Assembly (NCBI RefSeq): GCF_036881825.1
Contig: NZ_JBAJMW010000002.1
Span: 248,001 to 312,000, forward strand
Source: Tersicoccus mangrovi
Lineage (GTDB): Bacteria; Actinomycetota; Actinomycetes; Actinomycetales; Micrococcaceae
DNA: 64,000 nucleotides
Direction of reading: 5' to 3'
How positions within the stretch are numbered: position 1 is the stretch's first letter; each line of letters opens with the position of its first letter. The notes below the pieces were generated by a model that saw nothing but the letters and a program-made list of their open reading frames with translations, ran no database searches and was not told the origin of the DNA. Shown here piece by piece: positions 16,833-25,043 of this stretch. A program made the position numbers and the translations under genes.

Positions 16833-18020
16833 ATGAAGCGCACGTTCTTCACCGAGGACCAGGAGCTGTTCCGCGAGGTCGCCGCGGAGTTCGTACGCCG
16901 CGAGGTCACGCCGCACTACCGCCAGTGGGACGAGGACCACCTGATGCCGCGATCGGTGTGGACCGCGGCCGGTGAGCAGGGTCTGGTCGGCCTGGCCGTC
17001 CCCGAGGAGCACGGCGGCGCCGGCCTGGACGACTACCGCTTCCGGATGGTGCTCGACGAGGAGCTCGCCAAGGGCGGCGCCCTCGGGCTCGCTCTCGCCT
17101 TCCACCTGCACGACGACCTCGTCCTGCCGGCCCTGCTGGCACACGGCACCGACGAGCAGAAGGAGCGGTGGCTGCCGGCCATGGCCAGCGGCGAGCTCGT
17201 CACCTCCTGCGCGTGGACCGAGCCCGGCGCCGGCTCCGATCTGCGCGCCGTCCGCACCCGGGCGGTGCCCGACGGCGACGGCGGCTGGCGGCTGTCCGGG
17301 CAGAAGACCTTCATCGGCAACGGCATCTCGGGCGACGCCGCGCTGGTCCTCGCCCGCACCGACGGCTCAACCGGCCGCGGCGGCGAGGACAGCTTCTCCC
17401 TCTTCTTCGTCGAGAAGGGCGAGGGCTACACGACCGGCAAGCAGTTGAACAAGATGGGGCTGCGCGCCTCCGACACGGCCGAGCTGTTCTTCGACGACGT
17501 CGCGATCCCCGCCGGCAACCTCATCGGCGAGCTCGGCGCCGGGCTGCGGTACGTGCGGGAGGCGCTGCCCCAGGCGCGTCTCGCGATCGCTGCCGCCGCG
17601 TCCGTCATCAGTCGGCAGGCGTACGAACAGGCCGTCACCTACACGGCGGACCGCAGCGTCTTCGGCGGCCGGGTCCTCGACCTGCCGACCACCCGGTTCT
17701 CCCTCGCCGATCTGCTCACCGAGGTCGAGGTCACCGAGGGGTACGTCGACCGGGCCGTGCTCGCCTTCAACGACGGCGACCTCTCGCCCGCCGAGGCGGC
17801 CCGCGTCAAGCTGTGGGCCAGCGAGCGGGCCACCTCGATCACCGACCGCTGCCTCCAGCTGCACGGCGGCTACGGCTACATCCTCGAGTACCCCATCGCC
17901 CAGGCGTTCATCGCCGCCCGGCTGCTGACGATCTTCGGCGGCACCAGCGAGATCATGAAGCAGACCATCGGCCGGGAGATCGCCGGTCCCCGGCCAGACA
18001 CAGACAAGGACCACGCATGA
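16833..18020 (+). CDS. Acyl-CoA dehydrogenase
   Basis: A 395-residue FAD-dependent acyl-CoA dehydrogenase that introduces the alpha-beta double bond in acyl-CoA beta-oxidation or amino-acid catabolism. All three domains are visible: an N-terminal helical part (FTEDQELFREVAAEF), a middle beta-domain (AWTEPGAGSDLRAVRT, the FAD-binding motif), and a C-terminal helical part with LHGGYGYILEYPIAQ and FGGTSEIMKQTIGREI. The ATG at 16833 has GGCGAGG upstream; an earlier GTG in frame would overlap the tRNA-His terminator. It overlaps def by 4 bases (ATGA). Chain-length preference is not evident. Confidence 0.93.
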   Translation: MKRTFFTEDQELFREVAAEFVRREVTPHYRQWDEDHLMPRSVWTAAGEQGLVGLAVPEEHGGAGLDDYRFRMVLDEELAKGGALGLALAFHLHDDLVLPALLAHGTDEQKERWLPAMASGELVTSCAWTEPGAGSDLRAVRTRAVPDGDGGWRLSGQKTFIGNGISGDAALVLARTDGSTGRGGEDSFSLFFVEKGEGYTTGKQLNKMGLRASDTAELFFDDVAIPAGNLIGELGAGLRYVREALPQARLAIAAAASVISRQAYEQAVTYTADRSVFGGRVLDLPTTRFSLADLLTEVEVTEGYVDRAVLAFNDGDLSPAEAARVKLWASERATSITDRCLQLHGGYGYILEYPIAQAFIAARLLTIFGGTSEIMKQTIGREIAGPRPDTDKDHA

Positions 18021-18589
18021 CCATCCGCCCCATCGTCATCTGGGGCGACCCGGTGCTGCACACCCGTGCCGCCGAGGTCGGTGCCTTCGACGAGGACCTG
18101 CGCACCCTCATCGCGGACATGTTCGAGACCATGGACGCCGCCAACGGCGTCGGCCTCGCCGCCCCGCAGATCGGCGTCGGCCTGCGGATCTTCACGTGGG
18201 GACTGCCGAACGACGACGAGGCTCCCGAGCGGGGCGTCGTCGTCAACCCGTCGCTGACCGTCGGGAAGATCTCCGGCGTCGACCCGGACCCTGACGAGGA
18301 CGCCGAGGGCTGCCTCTCGTTCCCCGGCGAGTCCTACCCGCTGCAGCGTGCGGAGTGGGCGCGGGTCACCGGCTTCGACGGCGACGGCAATCCCCTGGAG
18401 TTCGAGGCGACCGGCTGGTTCGCGCGCTGCATGCAGCACGAGTACGACCACCTCGACGGCAAGCTGTACGTCGACCGGCTGGCGCCGCGCTGGGCGAAGA
18501 AGGCGAAGAAGGCCGTCAAGGAGCACGGCTGGAAGAGCGCCGGCACCACGTGGATGCCGGGCGTCGACCCGGACCCCTTCGGCCACTGA
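18017..18589 (+). CDS. def: Peptide deformylase
   Basis: A 190-residue iron/zinc metalloenzyme that removes formyl from nascent N-terminal methionine. The three family motifs are intact: GVGLAAPQIG (about residue 46), EGCLSFPG with the metal-binding Cys, and QHEYDHLDG with the HExxH ligands. Length is normal. The start overlaps the acyl-CoA dehydrogenase stop, an odd operon partner, which suggests translational coupling by position rather than pathway. Confidence 0.96.
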   Translation: MTIRPIVIWGDPVLHTRAAEVGAFDEDLRTLIADMFETMDAANGVGLAAPQIGVGLRIFTWGLPNDDEAPERGVVVNPSLTVGKISGVDPDPDEDAEGCLSFPGESYPLQRAEWARVTGFDGDGNPLEFEATGWFARCMQHEYDHLDGKLYVDRLAPRWAKKAKKAVKEHGWKSAGTTWMPGVDPDPFGH

Positions 18590-18626
18590 CGCCGACCCGG
18601 ACACGCCTGAGCAGCGCTCGGGAGAG

Positions 18627-19017
18627 GTGTGGACGGGACGGCCTGTACGCCGGGTTCTGTGCCTGCGCCGGTCACCCGAGCGCAGGTGGCGACCATCCAT
18701 CTAGGAGTGCCGTTGCCGACACCCTCGAGCGGCCTACCCGGACACTCGGGCGAGCAGCCCTCGAACGTGCCCTGTCTGGCCTTGCTCCCGGTGGGGTTTA
18801 CCCTGCCACCCCGGTCACCCGGGGTGCGGTGGTCTCTTACACCGCCGTTTCACCCTTACCCGCGGCCGACGAGCGGCGCGGGCGGTCTGTTCTCTGTGGC
18901 ACTGTCCTGCGGGTCTCCCCGAGTGGGCGTTACCCACCACCGTGCCCTGCGGAGCCCGGACGTTCCTCGGCCGGCGCTGACGCGCCGAACGCGGCCGCCC
19001 GGCCGTCCCATCCACGG
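18627..19017 (-). ncRNA. rnpB: RNase P RNA (bacterial type A)
   Basis: About 390 nt on the minus strand. The ends form P1: 19001-19015 pairs with 18629-18643 over 15 bp. The conserved cores are present: GAGGAACGTCCGGGCTCC near the 5' end, the ACAGTGCCACAGAGAACAGACC block (given as its core ACAGAGAACAGACC), the GGTAAGGGTGAAACGG region, and a 3' part ending in the GCCGTCCCG strand of P1. A TAGACT -10 at 19024-19029 puts the 5' end at about 19017. It is convergent with def and divergent from yaaA. Confidence 0.95.
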
Positions 19018-19023
19018 CGGCCC

Positions 19024-19029
19024 AGTCTA
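19024..19029 (-). promoter_or_regulatory. -10 element of rnpB
   Basis: On the minus strand TAGACT, ending 6 bases before the predicted RNA 5' end at 19017. Confidence 0.5.
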
Positions 19030-19065
19030 CCGTTCCCTCCGCCGTGGGACCGCCGTCTGCCCCAC

Positions 19066-19071
19066 TAGACT
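19066..19071 (+). promoter_or_regulatory. -10 element implying leaderless yaaA
   Basis: TAGACT, the same hexamer as the rnpB -10 but on the other strand, ends 6 bases before the GTG at 19078. Confidence 0.5.
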
Positions 19072-19077
19072 CGACCG

Positions 19078-19845
19078 GTGCTCATCCTGCTCCCACCGTC
19101 CGAGTCCAAGCGCGCCGCCCGGTCGGGGACCCCGGTCGACCTCGACGGCCTCGAGCACCCCGCGCTGACGCCGGCACGTGAGCGGGTCCTGGCCGAACTC
19201 GCCCGGGTCAGCGCCGAGCCGGACGCCCTCGACGCGCTCGGCGTCGGGCCGAGCCTGGCCGCAGACGTCGCCCGCAACGTCCGCCTGAGCACCGAGCCCG
19301 CCGCCCCTGCACACCGCGTGTACGACGGCGTGCTCTACGACGCCCTCGACCACCGCAGCCTGACCGCGGTCCAGCGCCGGCGGGCGGCCGAGAGCGTGCT
19401 GGTCGTCTCCGCGCTCTGGGGGCTGGTCGCCCTGCCCGACGCGATCCCGGCCTACCGGCTCTCGATGGGCACCCGGCTCGGAAGCCTCGGCAATCTCGCG
19501 TCCTTCTGGAAGCCGCAGTTGACCGCCGAGCTCGCCGCCCGGCCGGACGGCGAGCTGATCGTCGACTGCCGGTCCAGCACCTACGCCGCCGCGGCGTCCA
19601 CCCCGCCCGAGCGCACCGTCGTCGTCGACGTGTTCCGCGAGCGCGACGGCGTCCGCTCCGTCGTCTCGCACATGGCCAAGCACACACGCGGCGAGGTGGC
19701 CCGCCATCTGCTCACCCGGCGCGGCAAGCCCCCGGTCGACGCGCAGGGCCTGCTGCGGGTGACGCGGGAGCGGTGGCCGGCGGCGGAACTGACGCGCGGC
19801 ACGGCACGGCGTCCGGCGCACCTGGCGATCGTCCTGACCGACTGA
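19078..19845 (+). CDS. yaaA: YaaA-family peroxide stress protein (DUF328)
   Basis: A 255-residue protein of the YaaA/UPF0246 family. In E. coli YaaA lowers free intracellular iron during H2O2 stress and binds DNA. The family signature LLPPSESK is at residues 4-11, and the conserved SALWGLVALPDAIPAYRLSM and YAAAAST blocks are present. The start is GTG and apparently leaderless. rnpB lies divergent, with only about 60 bases shared for both promoters. Confidence 0.9.
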   Translation: MLILLPPSESKRAARSGTPVDLDGLEHPALTPARERVLAELARVSAEPDALDALGVGPSLAADVARNVRLSTEPAAPAHRVYDGVLYDALDHRSLTAVQRRRAAESVLVVSALWGLVALPDAIPAYRLSMGTRLGSLGNLASFWKPQLTAELAARPDGELIVDCRSSTYAAAASTPPERTVVVDVFRERDGVRSVVSHMAKHTRGEVARHLLTRRGKPPVDAQGLLRVTRERWPAAELTRGTARRPAHLAIVLTD

Positions 19846-19964
19846 CGACGGCGGCTCCGGGCAGAGTTCATCGCCCGCTCATCGCCCGCTTGTCGACGGA
19901 TGTCCGATCCGGGACCGATCCGGCGAGCACGGGTCGGCGAGCCTGCCGTCGTGAGGAGACCGCC

Positions 19965-20696
19965 TCAGGAGCGGACGAGGATGCGCCCGCACTCCTCGCA
20001 CCGGACGACGGCGTCCTCGGCGGCCGCCCGGATCGCGGCGAGATCCTTCGGGTTGAGCTCGAGCATGCACCCGCCGCAGCGCGAGCCCTGCAACGGGGCG
20101 ACGCCGACGCCGTCGTGGGTGCTGCGCAGCTTCTCGTAGAGGCTGACGAGGGCGGCGTCGTCGATGTCGGCGAGCACCTCCGCACGGGCCTTCTTCTCCC
20201 GTTCGAACTCGCCCGACAGCTCGCTGAGCCGGCCGTCGCGGACCGTCGTGAGGTCCCCCAGCGCGCCGGTCGCCTCGGCCGCAGACCCGGTCGTCCGGTC
20301 GAGGTCCGCCTGGGCGGTCTCGACCCGTTCCATCACCGTCAGTTCCTCGTCCTCCAGCTCCGAGCGGCGCCCGGAGAGGGTGCCGATCTCGTGCTGCAGG
20401 GCGGTGAGGTCCTTCGACGAGCCGGTGCCCGCGTCGAGCCGCTGCTGGTTGCGGGCGATGCGGGTGGCCACCTGTTCAACGGCGCCCTCCGCAGCAGCGA
20501 GCGCCTCCTCCGCGGCGGTCAGTTCGGTCTGCGCCGTCTCGCGCTCCGCCTGCGCCTGCGTCGTCCGCTCCTGCGCGGCGGCGATCTCGGGGTCGGACCG
20601 CAGCACGGCGGCCTGGTGCCGGATCCGGTCGATCGTGGTGTCCCGCGCCTGCAGGTCGAGCAGCCGGCGCTGGTGGTCGGGACGGGCGGTGGGCAT
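19965..20696 (-). CDS. Coiled-coil protein with C4-type zinc ribbon
   Basis: A 243-residue protein. Residues 5-175 form a long antiparallel coiled-coil hairpin rich in Ala, Glu and Gln. The C-terminus has a zinc ribbon with two CxxC knuckles (RCGGCMLEL and RCEECGRILVR). This architecture (CT398-like coiled coil plus zf-RING_7) is widespread and usually next to NIF3, as here. The role is not settled; nucleic-acid binding is likely. The ATG at 20696 follows AGGAGG; an in-frame upstream Met would add 31 unlikely residues. Confidence 0.88.
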   Translation of the reverse strand: MPTARPDHQRRLLDLQARDTTIDRIRHQAAVLRSDPEIAAAQERTTQAQAERETAQTELTAAEEALAAAEGAVEQVATRIARNQQRLDAGTGSSKDLTALQHEIGTLSGRRSELEDEELTVMERVETAQADLDRTTGSAAEATGALGDLTTVRDGRLSELSGEFEREKKARAEVLADIDDAALVSLYEKLRSTHDGVGVAPLQGSRCGGCMLELNPKDLAAIRAAAEDAVVRCEECGRILVRS

Positions 20697-20808
20697 GGAT
20701 CCTCCTGCGGGCCGGGTTTCCCTCACCCTAGTGCAGCGCCCTTCCGTCGCCCCCGCGGAGCCGGGGCCCGCCGACAGCCACGGCGTCATCGGGAACCGCC
20801 GGGAGCCC

Positions 20809-21678
20809 TCACGGCGTGAGGATGAAGTCCCACGGGTCGGTGTTCACCTGGCTGACCCGCACCTCGGCGTCGAGCTCATGGTCCTCCAGCGCCCGTTCCA
20901 GGGCGCGGGCTCCGACCGGCAGCCACAGCCATTCGCTCGCGAAGTGGGAGACGTCCACGAGGTATGGCCGGTCGGCGACCGCCGCCTCCCGCGCCTCCGA
21001 CGCCGGGTGATGGCGCAGATCCGCCGTCACGTACACGTCCGCGCGGGCGGCCCGGACCGCGTCGAAGAGGGAATCCCCCGCACCACCGCAGATCGCGACC
21101 GTGCGCACCAGCCCGTCCGGATCCCCCGAGACGCGCACGCCGCCGGCGACGGCGGGCAGCAGCCGGAACACCCGCTCGGCGAAGTCCGCGAGGGTGCTGA
21201 CGTCGTCCAGCTCCCCGACCCGGCCGATGCCCTCCTCGTCGAGACCGTCCGCCGCCGCCTGCAACGGCCGGGCGTCCCGGACCCCGAGCGCGTCGGCGAG
21301 CACGTCGGACACGCCGCCGATGGCGCTGTCGGCGTTGGTGTGCGCGGTCAGCAGACCGCAGGCGGACTCGATCAGCCGGTGCACCAGCCGCCCCTTGTAC
21401 CCGTCGGCGGCGACCGACGTCACCGGCCGCAGCAGGAGCGGGTGGTGGGTGATGAGCAGGTCGGCGTCCCAGTCCACCGCCTCCTCGACGACCGCGGCGA
21501 CCGGGTCGACGGCGAACAGGATGCGCCGCACCGGGCGCTCCCGGCGCCCGACCACGAGCCCGACGGCGTCCCACCCCTCGGCCAGCGAGCCCGGCCACAG
21601 CTCCTCCACGAGATCGCACACGCGGCCGAGCGTCGGGGTGCGGGCGTCCGGTCGGGGGTCCTCGTGGGGGGCGTCCAT
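20809..21678 (-). CDS. NIF3-family dinuclear-metal protein
   Basis: A 289-residue member of the NIF3/YbgI/DUF34 family, which forms hexameric rings with a dinuclear metal site. GTP cyclohydrolase-fold type 2 proteins carry this annotation, but the physiological role is unclear. Conserved motifs: EGWDAVGLVVG near residue 35, ADLLITHHPLLLRP (metal His pair) near 80, AHTNAD near 113, and DVSHFASEW near the C-terminus. The start MDAPHED at 21678 is used; the preceding in-frame Met would lie 9 codons upstream. It is in an operon with the zinc-ribbon gene. Confidence 0.9.
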   Translation of the reverse strand: MDAPHEDPRPDARTPTLGRVCDLVEELWPGSLAEGWDAVGLVVGRRERPVRRILFAVDPVAAVVEEAVDWDADLLITHHPLLLRPVTSVAADGYKGRLVHRLIESACGLLTAHTNADSAIGGVSDVLADALGVRDARPLQAAADGLDEEGIGRVGELDDVSTLADFAERVFRLLPAVAGGVRVSGDPDGLVRTVAICGGAGDSLFDAVRAARADVYVTADLRHHPASEAREAAVADRPYLVDVSHFASEWLWLPVGARALERALEDHELDAEVRVSQVNTDPWDFILTP

Positions 21679-21783
21679 GCCTCCAGTTCTACCGCAGACG
21701 ATCACGCCCGCTCCTGATCACCACCCGGGCCGGTGCCGGGTCGGCCGGGAATGATCGCAGGCCGGCGACCGTTGGACCAGCAC

Positions 21784-22308
21784 GTGAAGACCTATGTGCT
21801 GGCTGGAGGATGTTTCTGGTGCCTGGACGCCGTGTACCGGCGGCTCAGGGGCGTGACCGACGTCGAGTCCGGGTACACCGGCGGCGGTTATCCGAACCCC
21901 GACTACTACACCGTGTGCAGCGGCACGACCGGGCACGCGGAGGCGGTGAAGGTGACGTTCGACGAGGCGGTGATCCCCGCCGAGGTGATCCTCGACGTCT
22001 TCTTCGCCACGCACGACCCGACGACGCTGAACCGGCAGGGCTACGACGTCGGCACCCAGTACCGCTCCGCGATGTTCTACCTGGACGACGAGCAGCAGCG
22101 GGAGTTCACCGAGGCGATCGACCGCGCGCAGGAGCAGTGGGACGACCCCATCGTCACCGAGGTCACCCGCGCCTCGACCTGGTACCCCGCCGAGGAGATG
22201 CACCAGGACTTCTACTCGCGGCAGCCGGGCAACGGCTACTGCCAGGTGATCATCAACCCGAAGCTGGCGAAGGCCCGCAAGTATTACTCGCAGTGGCTCG
22301 CGGCCTGA
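21784..22308 (+). CDS. msrA: Peptide-methionine (S)-S-oxide reductase MsrA
   Basis: A 174-residue enzyme that repairs methionine-S-sulfoxide in proteins. The active site GGCFWC is at residues 8-13 from the GTG start. The family blocks GYTGGGYPNPDYYTVCSGTTGHAE and FFATHDPTTLNRQGYDVGTQYRS are complete (quoted parts: GYTGGGYPNPDY, THDPTTLNRQG, DVGTQYRS). The resolving Cys lies in GYCQVIINPK. I chose the GTG at 21784 because homology begins there; an ATG 51 bases upstream is possible but adds non-conserved residues. Confidence 0.95.
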   Translation: MKTYVLAGGCFWCLDAVYRRLRGVTDVESGYTGGGYPNPDYYTVCSGTTGHAEAVKVTFDEAVIPAEVILDVFFATHDPTTLNRQGYDVGTQYRSAMFYLDDEQQREFTEAIDRAQEQWDDPIVTEVTRASTWYPAEEMHQDFYSRQPGNGYCQVIINPKLAKARKYYSQWLAA

Positions 22309-22328
22309 TTCCTTCAGGCCGCGCCCGA

Positions 22329-22334
22329 TAGAGT
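22329..22334 (+). promoter_or_regulatory. -10 element of cysK-cysE
   Basis: TAGAGT, predicting transcription from about 22341 and a 92-nt leader before cysK. The leader contains GC-rich self-complementary stretches (22349-22382). Confidence 0.4.
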
Positions 22335-22432
22335 TGACCGGCCCTGAGCCCTGCCCGCGGGGCGCGGGTCAGCGGCCCGGCTCTTCCGTTCCCCGGTCCG
22401 CCCGGGTTCCATTCCAAGCAGAAAGCGAGATC

Positions 22433-23368
22433 ATGGCACGCATCTATGACGACGTGACGCAACTGGTCGGACACACCCCGCTGGTGCGGCTGAACCGGCT
22501 GACGGAGGGGCTGCCCGGCAACGTGGCCGTGAAGCTCGAGTTCTACAACCCGGCCAACTCCGTCAAGGACCGCATCGGCGTCGCGATCGTCGACGCCGCC
22601 GAGAAGGCCGGCGCGCTGCGCCCCGGCGGCACCATCGTCGAGGGCACCAGCGGCAACACCGGCATCGCTCTGGCGATGGTCGGCGCCGCCCGTGGCTACA
22701 AGGTCATCCTGACGATGCCCGAGACGATGTCCACCGAACGGCGCGTGATGCTGCGGGCCTACGGCGCCGAGATCGTGCTGACGCCGGGTGCCGACGGCAT
22801 GCGCGGCGCGGTCGACAAGGCGCAGGAGATCGTCGAGACCACCGAGAACGCGATCTGGGCCAAGCAGTTCGCCAACGCCGCGAACCCGGCCGTGCACCGT
22901 GAGACCACCGCCGAGGAGGTGTGGGCCGATACCGACGGTGCGGTCGACGTCTTCGTCGCCGGCGTCGGCACGGGCGGCACCATCACCGGCGTCGGGCAAG
23001 TGCTCAAGGAGCGCAAGCCCGGTGTGAATATCGTCGCCGTCGAGCCGAAGGACTCCGCGATCCTCAACGGCGGCAAGCCCGGCCCGCACAAGATCCAGGG
23101 CATCGGCGCCAACTTCGTGCCCGAGGTGCTCGACACCGAGATCTACGACGAGGTGTTCGACGCGAGCATCGAGGACTCCGTGCGCGTCTCTCGTGAGCTC
23201 GCCTCCCGCGAGGGCATCCTCGGCGGCATCTCCTCCGGCGCCATCGTGTGGGCCGCCCTGGAGCTCGCCAAGCGACCCGAGAACGAGGGCAAGCTCATCG
23301 TCGCGATCGTCTGCGACTACGGCGAGCGCTACATCTCCACCCTGCTGTACGAGGACATCCGCGGCTGA
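22433..23368 (+). CDS. cysK: Cysteine synthase A (O-acetylserine sulfhydrylase)
   Basis: A 311-residue PLP enzyme that makes cysteine from O-acetylserine and sulfide. The PLP lysine is in NSVKDRIG (about residue 44), the substrate loop is TSGNTGIALA, and the phosphate-binding Gly-rich loop is GTGGTITG. The C-terminal Ser in GISSGAIVWAA contacts the pyridine nitrogen. The ATG follows GAAAGCGAGA. It is 37 bases upstream of cysE, and the two proteins normally form the cysteine synthase complex. Confidence 0.97.
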   Translation: MARIYDDVTQLVGHTPLVRLNRLTEGLPGNVAVKLEFYNPANSVKDRIGVAIVDAAEKAGALRPGGTIVEGTSGNTGIALAMVGAARGYKVILTMPETMSTERRVMLRAYGAEIVLTPGADGMRGAVDKAQEIVETTENAIWAKQFANAANPAVHRETTAEEVWADTDGAVDVFVAGVGTGGTITGVGQVLKERKPGVNIVAVEPKDSAILNGGKPGPHKIQGIGANFVPEVLDTEIYDEVFDASIEDSVRVSRELASREGILGGISSGAIVWAALELAKRPENEGKLIVAIVCDYGERYISTLLYEDIRG

Positions 23369-23405
23369 CCGGCCGCCGCCTCACCGCATCGATTCGAAGG
23401 ACACC

Positions 23406-23993
23406 GTGCGCTTCATCTCCCGCCTCCGCGAGGACCTGCAGACCGCTCGCACCCACGACCCGGCTGCCCGCGGCAACCTGGAGGTCGCGGTCGTGTACTC
23501 GGGCCTGCACGCGATCTGGACGCACCGGCTGACCCACCGGCTCTGGCAGAAGGAGTCGACGCGCACGCTGGCGCGGGTCATCTCGCAGGCGGCGCGCACC
23601 GCGACGGGCATCGAGATCCACCCCGGCGCGACCATCGGGCGGCGGTTCTTCATCGATCACGGCATGGGCGTGGTGATCGGCGAGACCGCCGAGATCGGCG
23701 ACGACGTGATGCTCTACCACGGCGTCACCCTCGGCGGCCGCTCGCTCGCCCGCGTCAAGCGGCACCCGACCATCGGTGACGGCGTGACGGTCGGCGCCGG
23801 AGCGAAGATCCTCGGCCCCGTCGTCATCGGCGCCGGGTCGGCCGTCGGCGCGAATGCCGTCGTCGTCAAGGACGCCCCGGAGAACTCCATCCTCACCGGG
23901 GTGCCCGCGAACGCCCGCCCGAAGCGCTCCGAGCAGGAGAACGCGCCGCTCGTCGATCCCGCGGTGTGGATCGACCCGGCCATGTGGATCTGA
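23406..23993 (+). CDS. cysE: Serine O-acetyltransferase
   Basis: A 195-residue left-handed beta-helix acetyltransferase that makes O-acetylserine, the first step of cysteine synthesis. Hexapeptide repeats run from IEIHPGATIGRRFFIDHGMG through GAGSAVGANAVVVKDAP. The catalytic His and Asp sit in the FIDHGMGVVIGETA turn. This is the short actinobacterial form, lacking most of the N-terminal helical domain of E. coli CysE. Its C-terminus ends WIDPAMWI; a terminal Ile is the residue CysE uses to dock in CysK. The GTG start has GAAGGA upstream. Confidence 0.96.
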   Translation: MRFISRLREDLQTARTHDPAARGNLEVAVVYSGLHAIWTHRLTHRLWQKESTRTLARVISQAARTATGIEIHPGATIGRRFFIDHGMGVVIGETAEIGDDVMLYHGVTLGGRSLARVKRHPTIGDGVTVGAGAKILGPVVIGAGSAVGANAVVVKDAPENSILTGVPANARPKRSEQENAPLVDPAVWIDPAMWI

Positions 23994-24018
23994 GCAGCGG
24001 ACTCATCGATCCGGCAGT

Positions 24019-24054
24019 GCCCGGTCCCCCACACTGTTGTGTGAGGAACCGGGC
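24019..24054 (+). terminator. Terminator after cysE
   Basis: A 16-position stem with two mismatches (arms 24019-24034 and 24039-24054), loop TGTT, followed by GTTGTC, 25 bases after the cysE stop. Confidence 0.65.
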
Positions 24055-24085
24055 GTTGTCGCGTTCGGTGCCGGATGGGCCGCCG

Positions 24086-24958
24086 TCACCGCCGGCGCGC
24101 GGTGACCAGCAGGTACTCCCACTCCATGGCGCCGGCGTCGCCCATGAACCTCGCGGCGACGTCGTCCAGGGCGGCGTCGAGCCCGGCCGTGCGGTCCGGG
24201 TCGGCCGCGAGCCGCCGGTAGGCCGCGACCGTCGGGCCGTAGGTGGTCCCGAAGTAGCGGCGGAACGCCTCGGGCCGGTCGAAGCAGCCCACCGGCAGCG
24301 ACTCGGTGCGCACCTGCACGTCCTCGACCGCGTCGCCCAGCAGTTCCCGCACGTGCGCCTCGTCGCCCCACAGCGGCGGCGGTGACGCGCCCTCGGGGGG
24401 AGGTGGGTTGAACGGCTTCATCGCGGCGAACATCTGCCCGATGAAGCCCGCAGGCGTCCACGCCAGGAGGCCGATCCGGCCGCCGGGCCGGCACACCCGG
24501 AGCAGCTCGTCGGCGGCCCGCTGGTGGTGCGGGGCGAACATGATGCCGACACAGGAGAGCACGACGTCGAACGCGGCGTCCGCGAACGGCAGCGCCTCCG
24601 CGTCCGCCTCCTGCCAGGTCAGGGCGACGCCGTCCCGCTCGGCGTCGCGCCGGCCCACGTCCAGCAGGGCGGGGGCCAGGTCGCTGGCGACGACGTGGGC
24701 TCCGCGCCGGGCGGCCGGGATCGCGGCGTTGCCGGAGCCGGCGCCGATGTCCAGGACGGTCTCGCCCGCCGTCACGGCGGTGACGTCGACCAGTCGCGGC
24801 CCGAGGGCGGGAATGACGTCGCGGGCCACGGCGGGGAAGTCGCCGAGGCTCCACATCGTCCGATGCGCGTTCTTCAGGTCCCGGTCGGCCGCCGCGGACG
24901 TGTCCGCGGTGGTCGACGGAGCGGGCTCGGTGGTGGTGGGGTTCAGTTCGGTAGCCAT
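24086..24958 (-). CDS. Class I SAM-dependent methyltransferase
   Basis: A 290-residue methyltransferase with a Rossmann-like fold. Motif I is VLDIGAGSGNAAIPAA (about residue 72), motif II ADAEALPFADAAFDVVLS, and the post-motif region LLRVCRPGGRIGLLAWTP. The substrate is unknown; the Trp/Pro-rich segment PFNPPPPEGASPPPLWGD is typical of UbiE-like small-molecule enzymes. The start is MATELN at 24958. It is divergent from an HxlR-type regulator, with 85 bases between starts, so the regulator probably controls it. Confidence 0.85.
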   Translation of the reverse strand: MATELNPTTTEPAPSTTADTSAAADRDLKNAHRTMWSLGDFPAVARDVIPALGPRLVDVTAVTAGETVLDIGAGSGNAAIPAARRGAHVVASDLAPALLDVGRRDAERDGVALTWQEADAEALPFADAAFDVVLSCVGIMFAPHHQRAADELLRVCRPGGRIGLLAWTPAGFIGQMFAAMKPFNPPPPEGASPPPLWGDEAHVRELLGDAVEDVQVRTESLPVGCFDRPEAFRRYFGTTYGPTVAAYRRLAADPDRTAGLDAALDDVAARFMGDAGAMEWEYLLVTARRR

Positions 24959-25043
24959 GCCTCCAGCCTCGACCGGTCCGCCGACGGCGACCAGTACAGA
25001 TCGAGGACTTCCCCGGTACGGTTCCGTGACCGACCATGGAGTC

